DNA of 64,000 bases from Corynebacterium pygosceleis. GTDB taxonomy: Bacteria > Actinomycetota > Actinomycetes > Mycobacteriales > Mycobacteriaceae. The stretch is taken from positions 62,001-126,000 of the forward strand of contig NZ_JAENIQ020000003.1 of NCBI RefSeq assembly GCF_016595275.2, in the 5' to 3' direction. Position 1 is the stretch's first letter; each line of letters begins with the position of its first letter. A program made the position numbers and the translations under genes. The notes beneath the pieces are model-generated. The model was not told the origin of the DNA. It ran no database searches and was given only the letters and a program-made list of their open reading frames with translations. This document shows, piece by piece, positions 17,494 through 26,525 of the stretch.

Positions 17494-18947
17494 TTCTCCG
17501 TACGCCGACGCCGGATTCCGGCCCGGCGGTGGGGGACGACGCTCCGGACCCGCTAGAACAGACGCACGTCGGGTGGTCCCGGCGTGCGCCGCTGCGTTGG
17601 CAGCTGTCACTGGTCACCGCCGTCATGGTCGCGGTGGCTGTCGGGGTGATGACGGTCGTCGCCTACTGGACGGTCTCCACGTCCCTGACCCAGCACGTGG
17701 ACCGGGAACTCGAGGACAAGGCCTCCTCGTTGTTGCAGAACAGCTTCGATCCGGCGTTCGTCTACAATCCCGCGGTCGAGGTCGCGACGTTCAAGACCTA
17801 CAACCCGGACATCCGGGTCGCCTACTATCCGCCCGGATCCGTCCGGCCGATCGGCGACAGCATCCCGATCCTCAACGAGGTCGAGGTTCTCCAGGGCACG
17901 CGGGACAACTCCGTCCGGAGCAGCGGAGACGAGCGTATCTTCGCCGAGCAGAACAAGATCGGTGCAACCGTGATCCTCGCCCAGGACATGCGTGGTACCC
18001 ATCAGCTGATCTCCTCCCTGGGGCTCGTGCTGCTCCTGATCGGCGGGATCGGCGTCCTCATAGCGATCGCGGCGGGAATGGTGGTGGCGACCACCGGACT
18101 CCGCCCGGTGAGTCGCCTCCGGCACGCGGTCGACCATGTCGCGCGGACCGATGATCTTCGGCCGATCACCGTCGTCGGCAACGACGAACTCGCACAGCTG
18201 ACCCGGAGTTTCAACGGTATGCTCGCCGCCCTCTCGGCGTCCCGCCGCAGACAGGCGGAACTCGTCGCCGACGCCGGTCATGAACTGAAGACACCGCTCA
18301 CCAGTCTGCGCACCAATGTGGAACTGCTCATGATGGTCGACCGCCAGGGTGGTGCGTCGATCAGTCAGCAGGACCGGCGCGATCTGGAACGCGACGTCAT
18401 CGCGCAGATCGAGGAACTGTCCACGCTCATCGGAGATCTCGTCGACCTAGCCCGTGAGGACGGGCCCCAGCAGATCGTGGAGTGCATCGACCTGGTCGAG
18501 TGCATGGAGACCTCCCTTGAACGGGTTCGCCGCCGACGTCCGGATGTGACGTTCACGTTCAACTCGACACCGTGGTTCCTCTACGGTGATCCGTTCGCAC
18601 TGGGACGCGCGACACTCAACCTGATGGACAACGCCGCGAAATGGTCGCCGGAGGAGGGCGAGGTCCGGATAGACATGGAACAGGTGAGGGACGGAGTCAT
18701 GGAGCTGCGTTTCTCCGATTCCGGGCCAGGTATCCCGGTGGAGGACCGGCAGAAGGTGTTCGAACGCTTCTACCGTTCCATCGCCGCCCGCAGCATGCCC
18801 GGTTCCGGTCTGGGGCTCGCGATCGTCGCACAGGTCATCGCGCGCCACGCAGGTACCATCGTCGCCGAGGAATCTGATGACGGTGGAGCGATGATGCGTG
18901 TCACACTGCCCGGTGCCCCTTCCGTCGCCGATGAACGGGACAACTGA
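17490..18947 (+). CDS. mprB: Envelope-stress sensor histidine kinase MprB (CgtS2)
   Basis: A 485-residue membrane kinase. A transmembrane helix near residues 35-60 and another near 170-195 flank an extracytoplasmic sensor domain of about 110 residues; HAMP follows, then the phosphoacceptor His264 in [16 protein letters not shown]. The ATPase domain shows [12 protein letters not shown] (N box), DSGPGIP and GSGLGLAIV. The GTG start overlaps the mprA stop. It is the cognate kinase of MprA and most likely senses cell-wall perturbation. Confidence 0.93.
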   Translation: MILRTPTPDSGPAVGDDAPDPLEQTHVGWSRRAPLRWQLSLVTAVMVAVAVGVMTVVAYWTVSTSLTQHVDRELEDKASSLLQNSFDPAFVYNPAVEVATFKTYNPDIRVAYYPPGSVRPIGDSIPILNEVEVLQGTRDNSVRSSGDERIFAEQNKIGATVILAQDMRGTHQLISSLGLVLLLIGGIGVLIAIAAGMVVATTGLRPVSRLRHAVDHVARTDDLRPITVVGNDELAQLTRSFNGMLAALSASRRRQAELVADAGHELKTPLTSLRTNVELLMMVDRQGGASISQQDRRDLERDVIAQIEELSTLIGDLVDLAREDGPQQIVECIDLVECMETSLERVRRRRPDVTFTFNSTPWFLYGDPFALGRATLNLMDNAAKWSPEEGEVRIDMEQVRDGVMELRFSDSGPGIPVEDRQKVFERFYRSIAARSMPGSGLGLAIVAQVIARHAGTIVAEESDDGGAMMRVTLPGAPSVADERDN

Positions 18948-19045
18948 AGAGCCTCGGTGCCCGCGGTCCGTGCGACCGCCGTCACACAACAGGTGTGCAG
19001 TCGACTCACAGGTAACGTACAGAAGCAAGGACGATAATCGGATCC

Positions 19046-20377
19046 ATGAATGACGAGAGCGTAGACAACAACGGGACCGGAGCCATCCCCGCGGGGGATC
19101 CCCACGGTCCATCCGGTGCCGGCCGCGTCTCCGGCGCCGAGGGAACACAGCGGGACGCCGGTAGCGGATCGGACACGGTCAACCCCGGTGCGCCCTACCG
19201 GCGGCATCCGGGGAACCCGCAGACGTCTCCGCTGTACGGCGGCTACCCGCGGGAGGTGGCGGGCGGGACGCCCCGACAGGTACCGCAGCACCGTGCGGAC
19301 AGGAGAAAAGGGCTCGGGATCGTCCCTGTCACCGCGCTCATGCTGGCCACCGCGATCCTCACGGGAACCGTCACCGGGGTCGTGGTCGGTCGCACCGGGC
19401 ACCAGGACGCTCCCCCGGTGCAGCAGGTCAACGCCCTCAACGAACCCGCCGCGCACCGGACCAGTCTGCCCGCTGCCGGGAGCGTGGAGGAGGTCGCGGC
19501 CAGCGTCCTGCCCGCCGTGGTGTCGATCGAGGTCACGGGGCCGCTGAAAGCGGGCGAAGGGTCAGGGTCGATCATCTCCGACGACGGCATGATCCTGACG
19601 AACAATCACGTCGTGACCGGGGTGGGGGAACCCGCGGAGATCCGGGTCATCCTGAACGACGACCGTTCCTATCTCGCCGACATCGTCGCCACTGACGCGC
19701 AGACCGACATCGCCGTCATCAAACTCCGGGACGCCCGCGATCTCCCCGTCATGACGTTCGGCAATTCGGATGACCTGACCGTCGGGGAGCAGGTTGTCGC
19801 GGTGGGATCGCCCCTCGGTCTGAGTGCGACGGTGACGACGGGCATCGTCTCCGCGCTCGACCGTCCGGTCCGTGCCGGAGGTGACCGTGGTGAGTCATCC
19901 CTCATCGACGCGATCCAGACCGATGCGGCGATCAACCCGGGCAACTCGGGTGGCCCTCTCGTGAACATGGAGGGGCAGCTGATCGGCATGAACTCCGTCA
20001 TCGCGTCCACCGCGAGTGGTGAGGCGGGATCCATCGGACTCGGATTCGCCATCCCCGTCAACCAGGCTCGGAGAATCGCGCAGCAGCTCATCGACACCGG
20101 CGAGGTGACCCATCCACTTCTCGGTGTGCTGCTCGCACCGAAGTCACGCTACAGGGGTGGGCTCGTCGAGTCCCTCACGCCGGGCGGTCCCGCAGAGAAC
20201 GCCGGCATCCGGCCGGGTGAGCTGGTGGTCAAGGTCGACGACCGGGTGATCGACAGCAATGACGCCCTGATCGCCGCGATCCGGTCGCATGAGTTCGGTG
20301 AAACTGTCACACTGAAGGTGGCCGATCCGGAGAACGGCACCGCCCGGGACGTCGACGTCACGCTGACCGGCAACTGA
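19046..20377 (+). CDS. htrA: Membrane-anchored serine protease HtrA/PepD
   Basis: A 443-residue S1C protease. About 95 disordered, Pro/Gly-rich cytoplasmic residues precede a single membrane helix (LMLATAILTGTVTGVVVG). The trypsin-like domain carries the triad His188 (NNHVV), Asp221 (TDIAVI) and Ser301 (GNSGGP). A C-terminal PDZ domain begins near residue 350 (GGLVESLTPGGPAENAGI). In mycobacteria the equivalent PepD works with MprAB in envelope quality control. GATAAT (19033-19038) is seven bases before the ATG, a leaderless promoter, so the gene has its own transcription start besides possible readthrough from mprB. Confidence 0.92.
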   Translation: MNDESVDNNGTGAIPAGDPHGPSGAGRVSGAEGTQRDAGSGSDTVNPGAPYRRHPGNPQTSPLYGGYPREVAGGTPRQVPQHRADRRKGLGIVPVTALMLATAILTGTVTGVVVGRTGHQDAPPVQQVNALNEPAAHRTSLPAAGSVEEVAASVLPAVVSIEVTGPLKAGEGSGSIISDDGMILTNNHVVTGVGEPAEIRVILNDDRSYLADIVATDAQTDIAVIKLRDARDLPVMTFGNSDDLTVGEQVVAVGSPLGLSATVTTGIVSALDRPVRAGGDRGESSLIDAIQTDAAINPGNSGGPLVNMEGQLIGMNSVIASTASGEAGSIGLGFAIPVNQARRIAQQLIDTGEVTHPLLGVLLAPKSRYRGGLVESLTPGGPAENAGIRPGELVVKVDDRVIDSNDALIAAIRSHEFGETVTLKVADPENGTARDVDVTLTGN

Positions 20378-20456
20378 CGGGTGCCTCCCGGGTGCCGAAC
20401 ACCGCAGAGAAAAGATCAGTCGACGCCGCCGGTGCGGAGAAAGTACACTCCTGGAC

Positions 20457-21032
20457 ATGGACAAGAACCTGGCCCCCGACAGTAGCGTTCTCGACGATTT
20501 CGGCGAGCCGGATCCGGAGTTCCTGAAGGCGGCCGAGGGGAACCGGCCGCTACCGGCGCCCCGGCGGGCACTCGTGGTCCTGGTCACCGATCAGATCGCC
20601 GATGACCGCGATGACACGGACCGGTTGGTCACCGAGCTGCTCCAGGAGGATCATTTCACCGTCGATGCGGTGGTCAAGGTGACCTCGACGAAGGGCGACA
20701 TCCGCAAAGCCATAGAAACGGCGGTGGTCGGGGGTGCGGATCTCGTCATCACCGTCGGGGGAACGGGTGTCGGGCCCCGGGACAAGGCCCCGGACGCGAC
20801 GCGCGCCGTCCTCGACCAGATTCTCCCGGGTGTGGCCCAGGCGTTGCGCTCCTCGGGGCTGGCCTGCGGTGCGATCGACGCCGGAACCTCCAGGGGGATC
20901 GCCGGTGTCTCGGGGTCCACGGTCATCGTGAACCTCGCCTCCTCCCGTGCCGCGATCCGTGACGGAATGGCGACCCTCGGTCCACTGGTCCACCACGTGA
21001 TCGATCAACTCCAGGCCTGGTCGGTGGACTAG
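20457..21032 (+). CDS. moaB2: MoaB/Mog-family molybdenum cofactor protein
   Basis: A 191-residue MoaB/MogA-fold protein that binds molybdopterin and in the related Mog protein adenylylates it. The signature VTVGGTG-type loop (ITVGGTGVGPRDKAPDATR) and SRGIAGVSGSTVIVNLASS are present. About 35 N-terminal residues precede the domain, as in mycobacterial MoaB2. TACACT (20444-20449) lies seven bases before the start. The link to molybdenum metabolism fits with moeA 4 kb downstream, although synthesis genes are not adjacent. Confidence 0.88.
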   Translation: MDKNLAPDSSVLDDFGEPDPEFLKAAEGNRPLPAPRRALVVLVTDQIADDRDDTDRLVTELLQEDHFTVDAVVKVTSTKGDIRKAIETAVVGGADLVITVGGTGVGPRDKAPDATRAVLDQILPGVAQALRSSGLACGAIDAGTSRGIAGVSGSTVIVNLASSRAAIRDGMATLGPLVHHVIDQLQAWSVD

Positions 21033-21036
21033 GGGA

Positions 21037-21246
21037 GTGATCGGGCAGATGGGTGGAACACGCCCGGGGCGGCGCCGTGTGGTGCGTCCGTCGACCGCGT
21101 CACACATCGACCGCTCGGTGGATCGGGCCTCGATGACCCGCAGAATAGCCGGAACCCCCGGACACGGGGGATCTTCCGGTGCCTCCGTGTCCGAGGGCTT
21201 CGATGAAACATACTGGCGGAACGAGCGCCCGCCGCACTGGGGTTAG
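21037..21246 (+). CDS. Small hypothetical protein ending in a YWRNERPPHWG motif
   Basis: A short frame between moaB2 and mscL whose C-terminus EGFDETYWRNERPPHWG looks like a conserved protein end rather than random translation. The N-terminal part is less convincing, and GTG 21037, ATG 21049, ATG 21133 or GTG 21188 could each be the start; none has a good ribosome binding site. An imperfect hairpin (21159-21170 with 21182-21193), perhaps a moaB2 terminator, lies inside the frame, which argues for a late start. It overlaps the mscL stop codon on the other strand. Confidence 0.4.
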   Translation: MIGQMGGTRPGRRRVVRPSTASHIDRSVDRASMTRRIAGTPGHGGSSGASVSEGFDETYWRNERPPHWG

Positions 21247-21668
21247 CCCAGGCGTCCGGCAGCGGGACCCTGGCCCTGCTCCTTGAGCAGATCGCGGATC
21301 TCCGTGAGCAGTTCCACCTCGACGGGGGCGGGGGTCTCTTCCTCCTCCTGGCCGGCGCGTGCGGCCTGCATCTCCTTTACGCGGTTCATCGGGGCGACGA
21401 GAACGAAGTAGATCACGGCGGCGATGATCAGGAAGTTGATCGCCGCGGTGATGATCGCTCCGATGTCGACGAACGTGGCGTCATTGCCCGAGCGCAGGTA
21501 GAAACCGAGTCCGGCGTAGTCGGCGCCGCCGAACACGGCGAGAATCGGGTTGATGAGGTTGTCGGTGAACGCGGTGACGATCGAGGTGAACGCGGCACCG
21601 ATCACGACGGCGACGGCGAGGTCGACGACGTTTCCCCGCATGATGAAATTCTTGAAACCGTTAAGCAT
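21243..21668 (-). CDS. mscL: Large-conductance mechanosensitive channel
   Basis: A 141-residue MscL. The conserved N-terminal amphipathic helix MLNGFKNFIMRGNVVDLAVA runs into the first membrane helix; the second helix is AINFLIIAAVIYFVLVAPMN, followed by the charged cytoplasmic helix ending EIRDLLKEQ. It opens under membrane tension to release solutes on osmotic downshift. The start is fixed by homologues; AGGAG is 12 bases upstream. Gene order after moaB2 is the same as in M. tuberculosis, where mscL is also reversed. Confidence 0.95.
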   Translation of the reverse strand: MLNGFKNFIMRGNVVDLAVAVVIGAAFTSIVTAFTDNLINPILAVFGGADYAGLGFYLRSGNDATFVDIGAIITAAINFLIIAAVIYFVLVAPMNRVKEMQAARAGQEEEETPAPVEVELLTEIRDLLKEQGQGPAAGRLG

Positions 21669-21772
21669 GAAGGTCTGTAGCTCCTGGATAGTGAGTATCA
21701 CGTGATGTACGGCCGTCGACTCCGCATCAATCGCGCAGCAACGACGACAACACTTTAGACGCTGCAACCGGT

Positions 21773-22552
21773 TTAGCCGAGACCCCGGGCCCGGGAACCC
21801 GTCAGGACAACCGTGACGGGGGACCCCAGCGACAGCGCGGCGACCTTTCCGGCGTCCTGTTCAGGTAGTGCCAGGAGAACCGTCGCAGCGCCCTGACCAC
21901 GTCCGTCACCGGGAGCGCCCGCCAACACCACCCGAGCACCCTCCGCGATGACCCGGAAACCTGGCTCCACCCCCGGCCCCGGGGTGTCCGGTGCCGGTGC
22001 ATCGCCCCCCGCAGCCGTGAGGACGGTGACCGTGTCCCCGTGCATCAGGAACGGGATGACCGTCGGGTCCGCGAGTCGGAGAGGGACGAGGGTCGGCCCG
22101 CCCCGCGACGGTGCGGACTCCGGTACGTCGATCAGTCGTGCCGTCATCCCCGGTCCCACCAGGAGCGTCTCGGTGAGAATCTGTCCGGGATCAGCCGAGG
22201 TCACGATGATCCTGCCCACACCGCCGTCCACCGAGTCGAGGGCACCCTCGGGGAGCAGACGGGCGGGAACCCGGACCAGGTCCAGGTCCTCCCCAGTGAG
22301 TTCCGTCCCGGCCGTGACACTCCGGTTGAGTACGACGGCCCACGGATCCGTGTTCCGTGTCGACGACAGGGCGATGACGGCGGCCGTCACCACCAGAGCC
22401 AGTGCCAGCAGCTGACGCACCGCACGGTTGCGGCGCCAACCCGGGGTCCGGATCCGGGTGATGAGGGAATCCAGCCGTGACGGGCCCTCAGCCGTCCGGG
22501 CCGTCCGGGAAACTGACCGGGAAACTGATCTGCGTGTGTCGGGGAGTCTCAT
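21773..22552 (-). CDS. SAF domain-containing membrane-anchored protein
   Basis: A 259-residue protein with a basic N-terminus, one membrane helix (QLLALALVVTAAVIALSS, about residues 45-62) and an extracytoplasmic SAF domain beginning VVLNRSVTAGTELTGEDLDL, as in the CpaB/FlgA family. The C-terminal LLALPEQDAGKVAALSLGSP is typical of CpaB-like proteins. No pilus genes are nearby and the function is unknown. It follows fthC by a few bases on the same strand. ATG 22552 is my choice; GTG 22570 is possible. Confidence 0.7.
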   Translation of the reverse strand: MRLPDTRRSVSRSVSRTARTAEGPSRLDSLITRIRTPGWRRNRAVRQLLALALVVTAAVIALSSTRNTDPWAVVLNRSVTAGTELTGEDLDLVRVPARLLPEGALDSVDGGVGRIIVTSADPGQILTETLLVGPGMTARLIDVPESAPSRGGPTLVPLRLADPTVIPFLMHGDTVTVLTAAGGDAPAPDTPGPGVEPGFRVIAEGARVVLAGAPGDGRGQGAATVLLALPEQDAGKVAALSLGSPVTVVLTGSRARGLG

Positions 22553-22578
22553 GCCCGATGAGACACCCACCCACCGGT

Positions 22579-23217
22579 CTAGGTTCCCGGAACCCCGGAA
22601 TCCGGGAGACAGATGTGGAATCCCTCCTGGGTGAGGACACCGTCCACAGGTTCATCATGGTTTTCAGCGGGAAGCTCCGGGAGCAGCTCGGAGGCGTAGA
22701 CCAGCGCGACGATCCCGCACCTGTCCCGGTTCACCGACGCCAACGTCCTGTCGAAGTATCCGGCGCCCCTGCCCAACCGCACCCCGTCGAGGGAGCACGC
22801 CAGTGCGGGACACAACAACAGCTCCACGTCACCGGGAAGGGAATCCGTCCCGGGGCCCGTCGGCTCATCGATGCCGAAACGGCCGCGCCGTAGCTCACCG
22901 GTGGATGTGCAGGACGCCCACCTGAGCCGGCCGTCGGCCCCGCTCACGGGGAGCCAGACCTCGGGGACCACGGACAACAGGGACCGGACCAGGTATCCAC
23001 CACCGGGCTCCCCCTGCACCGGTGAATATGCGGCGACCGCACGCGGCCCCCGGGAATCGACGAGCCGGAGCACCTCCGTCACCAGTGCCTGATCCCGCGC
23101 GTGGCGCTGCGCCGAGGGAAGTGCCGCCCGCGCCTCCAGGACCGCCCCGCGGAGACCCTTCTTCCGTTCCCGGGGGCCACAGAGCGGGGATTCCGGTGGT
23201 GACGGCTGACTGTCCAT
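22579..23217 (-). CDS. fthC: 5-Formyltetrahydrofolate cyclo-ligase
   Basis: A 212-residue enzyme that converts 5-formyl-THF to 5,10-methenyl-THF with ATP, recycling an inhibitory folate. Recognisable are the basic N-terminal helix (RKKGLRGAVLEARAALP), AAYSPVQGEPGG, and the nucleotide-binding ACSLDGVRLGRGAGYFDRTL. TAGAAT (23231-23226, minus strand) stands eight bases before the ATG, a leaderless promoter. It is divergent from galU, the same pairing as in M. tuberculosis (Rv0992c/Rv0993). Confidence 0.88.
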   Translation of the reverse strand: MDSQPSPPESPLCGPRERKKGLRGAVLEARAALPSAQRHARDQALVTEVLRLVDSRGPRAVAAYSPVQGEPGGGYLVRSLLSVVPEVWLPVSGADGRLRWASCTSTGELRRGRFGIDEPTGPGTDSLPGDVELLLCPALACSLDGVRLGRGAGYFDRTLASVNRDRCGIVALVYASELLPELPAENHDEPVDGVLTQEGFHICLPDSGVPGT

Positions 23218-23302
23218 GTCATCCGATTCTAACCCTCCCCTGAGGCGCGCCCACCGGGTACGCCTTGCCCGTACCGGTACGCGGGGCCGGTAGGCTCAAG
23301 GT

Positions 23303-24214
23303 ATGAGCAAGCCGATGAAGTTGCACAAGCATGCGGTGAAGACGGTCGTTGTCCCCGCAGCGGGCCTGGGCACCCGTTTCCTGCCCGCGACGAAGACCGT
23401 CCCGAAGGAGCTGCTTCCTGTGGTGGACACTCCGGGGATCGAGCTGATCGCCGAAGAAGCGGCGGAGTTGGGGGCGACCCGGCTTGCGGTGATCACGGCA
23501 CCGAACAAACAGGGTGTGCTCGCGCACTTCCGGGAACACCCGGAGCTGGAAAGCACTCTCGAGGGGCGGGGGAAGGAAGAACAGCTCGCCAAGGTACGTC
23601 GGGCGCCGTCCCTGATCCGGGCCGTGCCCGTCGAACAGGAGGAACCGCTCGGCCTCGGGCACGCGGTCGGACTCGCCGAGGATGTCCTTGACGAGGACGA
23701 GGATGTCGTCGCCGTGATGCTCCCCGACGATCTCGTTCTCCCGACCGGGGTGATGGAGAGAATGGCGCAGGTCCGTTCCGAACTCGGCGGCAGTGTTCTC
23801 TGTGCCTTCCGGGTCGAACCGGAACAGGTCAGCAACTACGGTGTGTTCGACATCGAGGAGATCGACGGAGACACACGGGACGTGAAACGTGTCCTCGGGA
23901 TGGTGGAGAAACCAGCACGCGAGGACGCCCCCTCGACGTACGTGGCCACGGGCCGGTACCTGCTCGACAGGGCGATCTTCGACGCGCTGCGCCGCATCGA
24001 ACCGGGTAAGGGGGGTGAACTCCAACTCACCGACGCGATCGAGCTCCTGATCACCGAGGGACACCCCGTGCACATCGTCGTCCACGAGGGCCGCCGCCAT
24101 GACCTCGGTAACCCGGGAGGATACATCCGCGCCTGCGTGGACTACGGGATCCACCACCCCGAATACGGCCCCTCCCTCCGCAGATGGGTCGCCGAACTCC
24201 TCGAATCCGAGTAA
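23303..24214 (+). CDS. galU: UTP-glucose-1-phosphate uridylyltransferase
   Basis: A 303-residue pyrophosphorylase making UDP-glucose for cell-wall arabinogalactan precursors, trehalose and glycolipids. The nucleotide-binding signature VVPAAGLGTRFLPATKTVPK is at the N-terminus, followed by LGLGHAVGLAEDVL and the sugar-binding block GGELQLTDAIELL. TAGGCT (23291-23296) lies six bases before the ATG, so the mRNA is probably leaderless. UDP-glucose made here is the substrate of the GalE encoded 5 kb downstream. Confidence 0.94.
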   Translation: MSKPMKLHKHAVKTVVVPAAGLGTRFLPATKTVPKELLPVVDTPGIELIAEEAAELGATRLAVITAPNKQGVLAHFREHPELESTLEGRGKEEQLAKVRRAPSLIRAVPVEQEEPLGLGHAVGLAEDVLDEDEDVVAVMLPDDLVLPTGVMERMAQVRSELGGSVLCAFRVEPEQVSNYGVFDIEEIDGDTRDVKRVLGMVEKPAREDAPSTYVATGRYLLDRAIFDALRRIEPGKGGELQLTDAIELLITEGHPVHIVVHEGRRHDLGNPGGYIRACVDYGIHHPEYGPSLRRWVAELLESE

Positions 24215-24363
24215 CGCAGACACGGCGGTGACACGCGGGACGGGTGGCACGACACCCCGGTAACACCCACCGGATAGCACCCGCGAACCCCTCCACCGCA
24301 CTACAATGACGGCGGAACGACGCGGTGTCCAGGTCCGTGTCCGTCGGGAAGGAGACGAAGCGA

Positions 24364-25656
24364 GTGCGTTCCGTCGAACAGCAGCTGTCCCTGGTGACCC
24401 GCGCAGCGGTGACACCGGAACCGGTTCGCATCGCCATCTCCGAGGCGCTCGGCCTGATGTGCGCGGAGGAGGTCCAGGCAACCCGCCCCCTGCCCGGATT
24501 CACCCAGGCCGCGATCGACGGCTACGCGGTCCGTGCCGTGGACGTCGGGGGTGAAAAGGGGATCGGTGTCCCCGACCTGACAACCGCCGCAGAGACCCGC
24601 AGCGGGGATCCCGCAGCTGGTTCCACCACCTCACTGCCTGTCGTCGGTGAAGTTCCCGCGGGCTCCCAGCAACCCCTCAGGCTGCAACCCCGGCAGGCGG
24701 TCCGGGTGCACACCGGCGCACCCCTGCCCACACTCGCCGACGCGGTTCTGCCACTCGCCTGGTCCGACCGCGGGCACAAGAGAATGACCGCGGAACGGCC
24801 CGTCCGCTCCGGTGAATTCGTCCGTAGGGTCGGCGACGACATCCGTGAAGGTGACGTGGCGGTATCGCCGGGCAGTGTCCTCGGGCCCGCGCAGATCGGC
24901 CTCCTCGCCGCCGTCGGACACCCGAAGGTCCTCGTCTATCCCCGCCCACGCATGTCGGTGATCTCGGCAGGCGCGGAACTCGTCGACATCGACCGTGACC
25001 CGGGCCGGGGCCAGGTCTACGACGTCAACTCCTACGCCCTCGCCGCGGCAGGCAGGGAAGCCGGTGCGGACGTCCACCGTGTCGGTATCGCGGCCGGGGA
25101 ACCCCGACGACTGAGGGAGATCATCGAGGGGCAGATGCTGCGCAGCGAGATCATCGTGATCTCCGGCGCCGTCGGGGGCGCAGGCTCGGAGACCATCCGC
25201 AGGGTGCTCTCCGAGCTCGGCGACATCGACACCACCCGCGTCGCCATGCACCCCGGATCCGTCCAGGGCTTCGGACTCCTCGGCGACGAGGGGATACCCG
25301 TGTTCCTCCTGCCCTCGAACCCCGTGTCCGCACTCGTCATCTTCGAGACCTTCATCCGCCCCGTCGTACGGCTCTCCCTCGGCAAACGCAACGCCACCCG
25401 CCGGACCGTCAGAGCACGCGCACTCAACCGCATCACCTCCCGCGAAGGGCGCAGGGGGCTCATCCGGGCCCAGCTCATGCGTGACGCGGAAACCCGTGAC
25501 TACCTCGTGGAGGGACTCGGCGGGGCCGGTGGCGCGCCGGCCCACCTGCTCGCCGGAATGGGGACCGCGAACGCCATGATCCGGATCCCGGAGGAGGTCA
25601 CCGCCATCCGACCGGGAGATGTCGTCGACGTTCTCTTCCTCTCCCAGAGTCAGTGA
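24364..25656 (+). CDS. moeA: Molybdopterin molybdotransferase
   Basis: A 430-residue MoeA, which inserts molybdate into adenylylated molybdopterin. Domain markers are PGFTQAAIDGYAVRA near the N-terminus, the RVHTGAPLPTLADAVLPL block, GQVYDVNSYALAA, and LLPSNPVSALVIFETFIRP. GTG 24364 is chosen because AAGGAG lies nine bases upstream and TACAAT at 24302-24307 gives a sensible transcription start; the frame is open to 24325, but that part has no ribosome site. It precedes rimJ by 27 bases. Confidence 0.92.
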   Translation: MRSVEQQLSLVTRAAVTPEPVRIAISEALGLMCAEEVQATRPLPGFTQAAIDGYAVRAVDVGGEKGIGVPDLTTAAETRSGDPAAGSTTSLPVVGEVPAGSQQPLRLQPRQAVRVHTGAPLPTLADAVLPLAWSDRGHKRMTAERPVRSGEFVRRVGDDIREGDVAVSPGSVLGPAQIGLLAAVGHPKVLVYPRPRMSVISAGAELVDIDRDPGRGQVYDVNSYALAAAGREAGADVHRVGIAAGEPRRLREIIEGQMLRSEIIVISGAVGGAGSETIRRVLSELGDIDTTRVAMHPGSVQGFGLLGDEGIPVFLLPSNPVSALVIFETFIRPVVRLSLGKRNATRRTVRARALNRITSREGRRGLIRAQLMRDAETRDYLVEGLGGAGGAPAHLLAGMGTANAMIRIPEEVTAIRPGDVVDVLFLSQSQ

Positions 25657-25683
25657 ACGGATCCACGGGAAGACCGTCCACCC

Positions 25684-26388
25684 ATGATTGATCCCTTCGG
25701 TTTCGCACTCGGCAGGGCACAACGCCGTGCCGTCCGCGCCCCCCACCCCGAACACCCCGGATGGCCGGAGACCACCGACCACGTCGAGACACCCGACGGC
25801 ACCACCGTCCGACTGCGTCCCCTGCTGCGGCGCGACGCCGGGGCGTGGTCCGCCATGCGGAACGAGGACGTCGATGCACTCCGGCCCGTGGAACCCACCG
25901 TCGCCGGAAACTGGGAACGTGCACACGACCGTTCCGCCTGGTGGCAGCTGCTCCTGACTCTCCACAACACGGCGAACGCCGGGGGAGTGGTCCCCATGGC
26001 GATCGAATGCGACGGACGTTTCGCCGGTCAGCTCACCCTCGGGAACATCCAGCACGGTGTCGTCTCCGACTGCTGGATCGGCTACTGGGTCTCCAGCCGC
26101 TACACCGGCCGGGGCGTGGCGACGGCGGCCGTCGCGCTCGGCACCGACCACGCCTTCACCCGGGTCGGCGTCCACCGGGTCACGGCAACCTACCTTCCGG
26201 CGAACCCGGCATCGGGCAGGGTCCTCGCGATCAACGGATTCCGCGAGGAAGGCTATCTGGTGCGCTGCCTCCACATCGACGGCGACTGGCGGGACCACCA
26301 TCTCGTCGCACTGACAGAAGGGGAGTTCCTCGACTCCTGCGTCGACCGACTGAGAAACAGCGGCAGACTCCTCCGCAGAGACCACTGA
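25684..26388 (+). CDS. rimJ: GNAT-family N-acetyltransferase, RimJ type
   Basis: A 234-residue acetyltransferase of the RimJ/RimL branch, whose members acetylate protein N-termini such as that of ribosomal protein S5. The acetyl-CoA-binding region is GYWVSSRYTGRGVATAAVAL, and the family C-terminal pattern NPASGRVLAINGFREEGYL is present. A 40-residue N-terminal lead precedes the domain. It follows moeA closely, as in M. tuberculosis (moeA1-rimJ), and precedes sepX. Confidence 0.85.
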   Translation: MIDPFGFALGRAQRRAVRAPHPEHPGWPETTDHVETPDGTTVRLRPLLRRDAGAWSAMRNEDVDALRPVEPTVAGNWERAHDRSAWWQLLLTLHNTANAGGVVPMAIECDGRFAGQLTLGNIQHGVVSDCWIGYWVSSRYTGRGVATAAVALGTDHAFTRVGVHRVTATYLPANPASGRVLAINGFREEGYLVRCLHIDGDWRDHHLVALTEGEFLDSCVDRLRNSGRLLRRDH

Positions 26389-26525
26389 CCCGGGAACCTG
26401 CGGCGGGAACACATCCGGCGTGCCTACACGTCGAGGCCGGCGGGCACGGATAGTGTGGGGAAGAAGTGGCAGGTCACCCCTGCCCGGCATTCTGTTGTAC
26501 CCAAGTGGAAGGTGGGCGGACGCTC

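Noticed and set aside
18980..19030. GlxR site before htrA (TGTGC...TCACA)
   Set aside because: The half-sites are seven bases apart instead of six and one half is imperfect.
24631..26490. 619-codon antisense frame across moeA and rimJ
   Set aside because: Shadow of two conserved genes.
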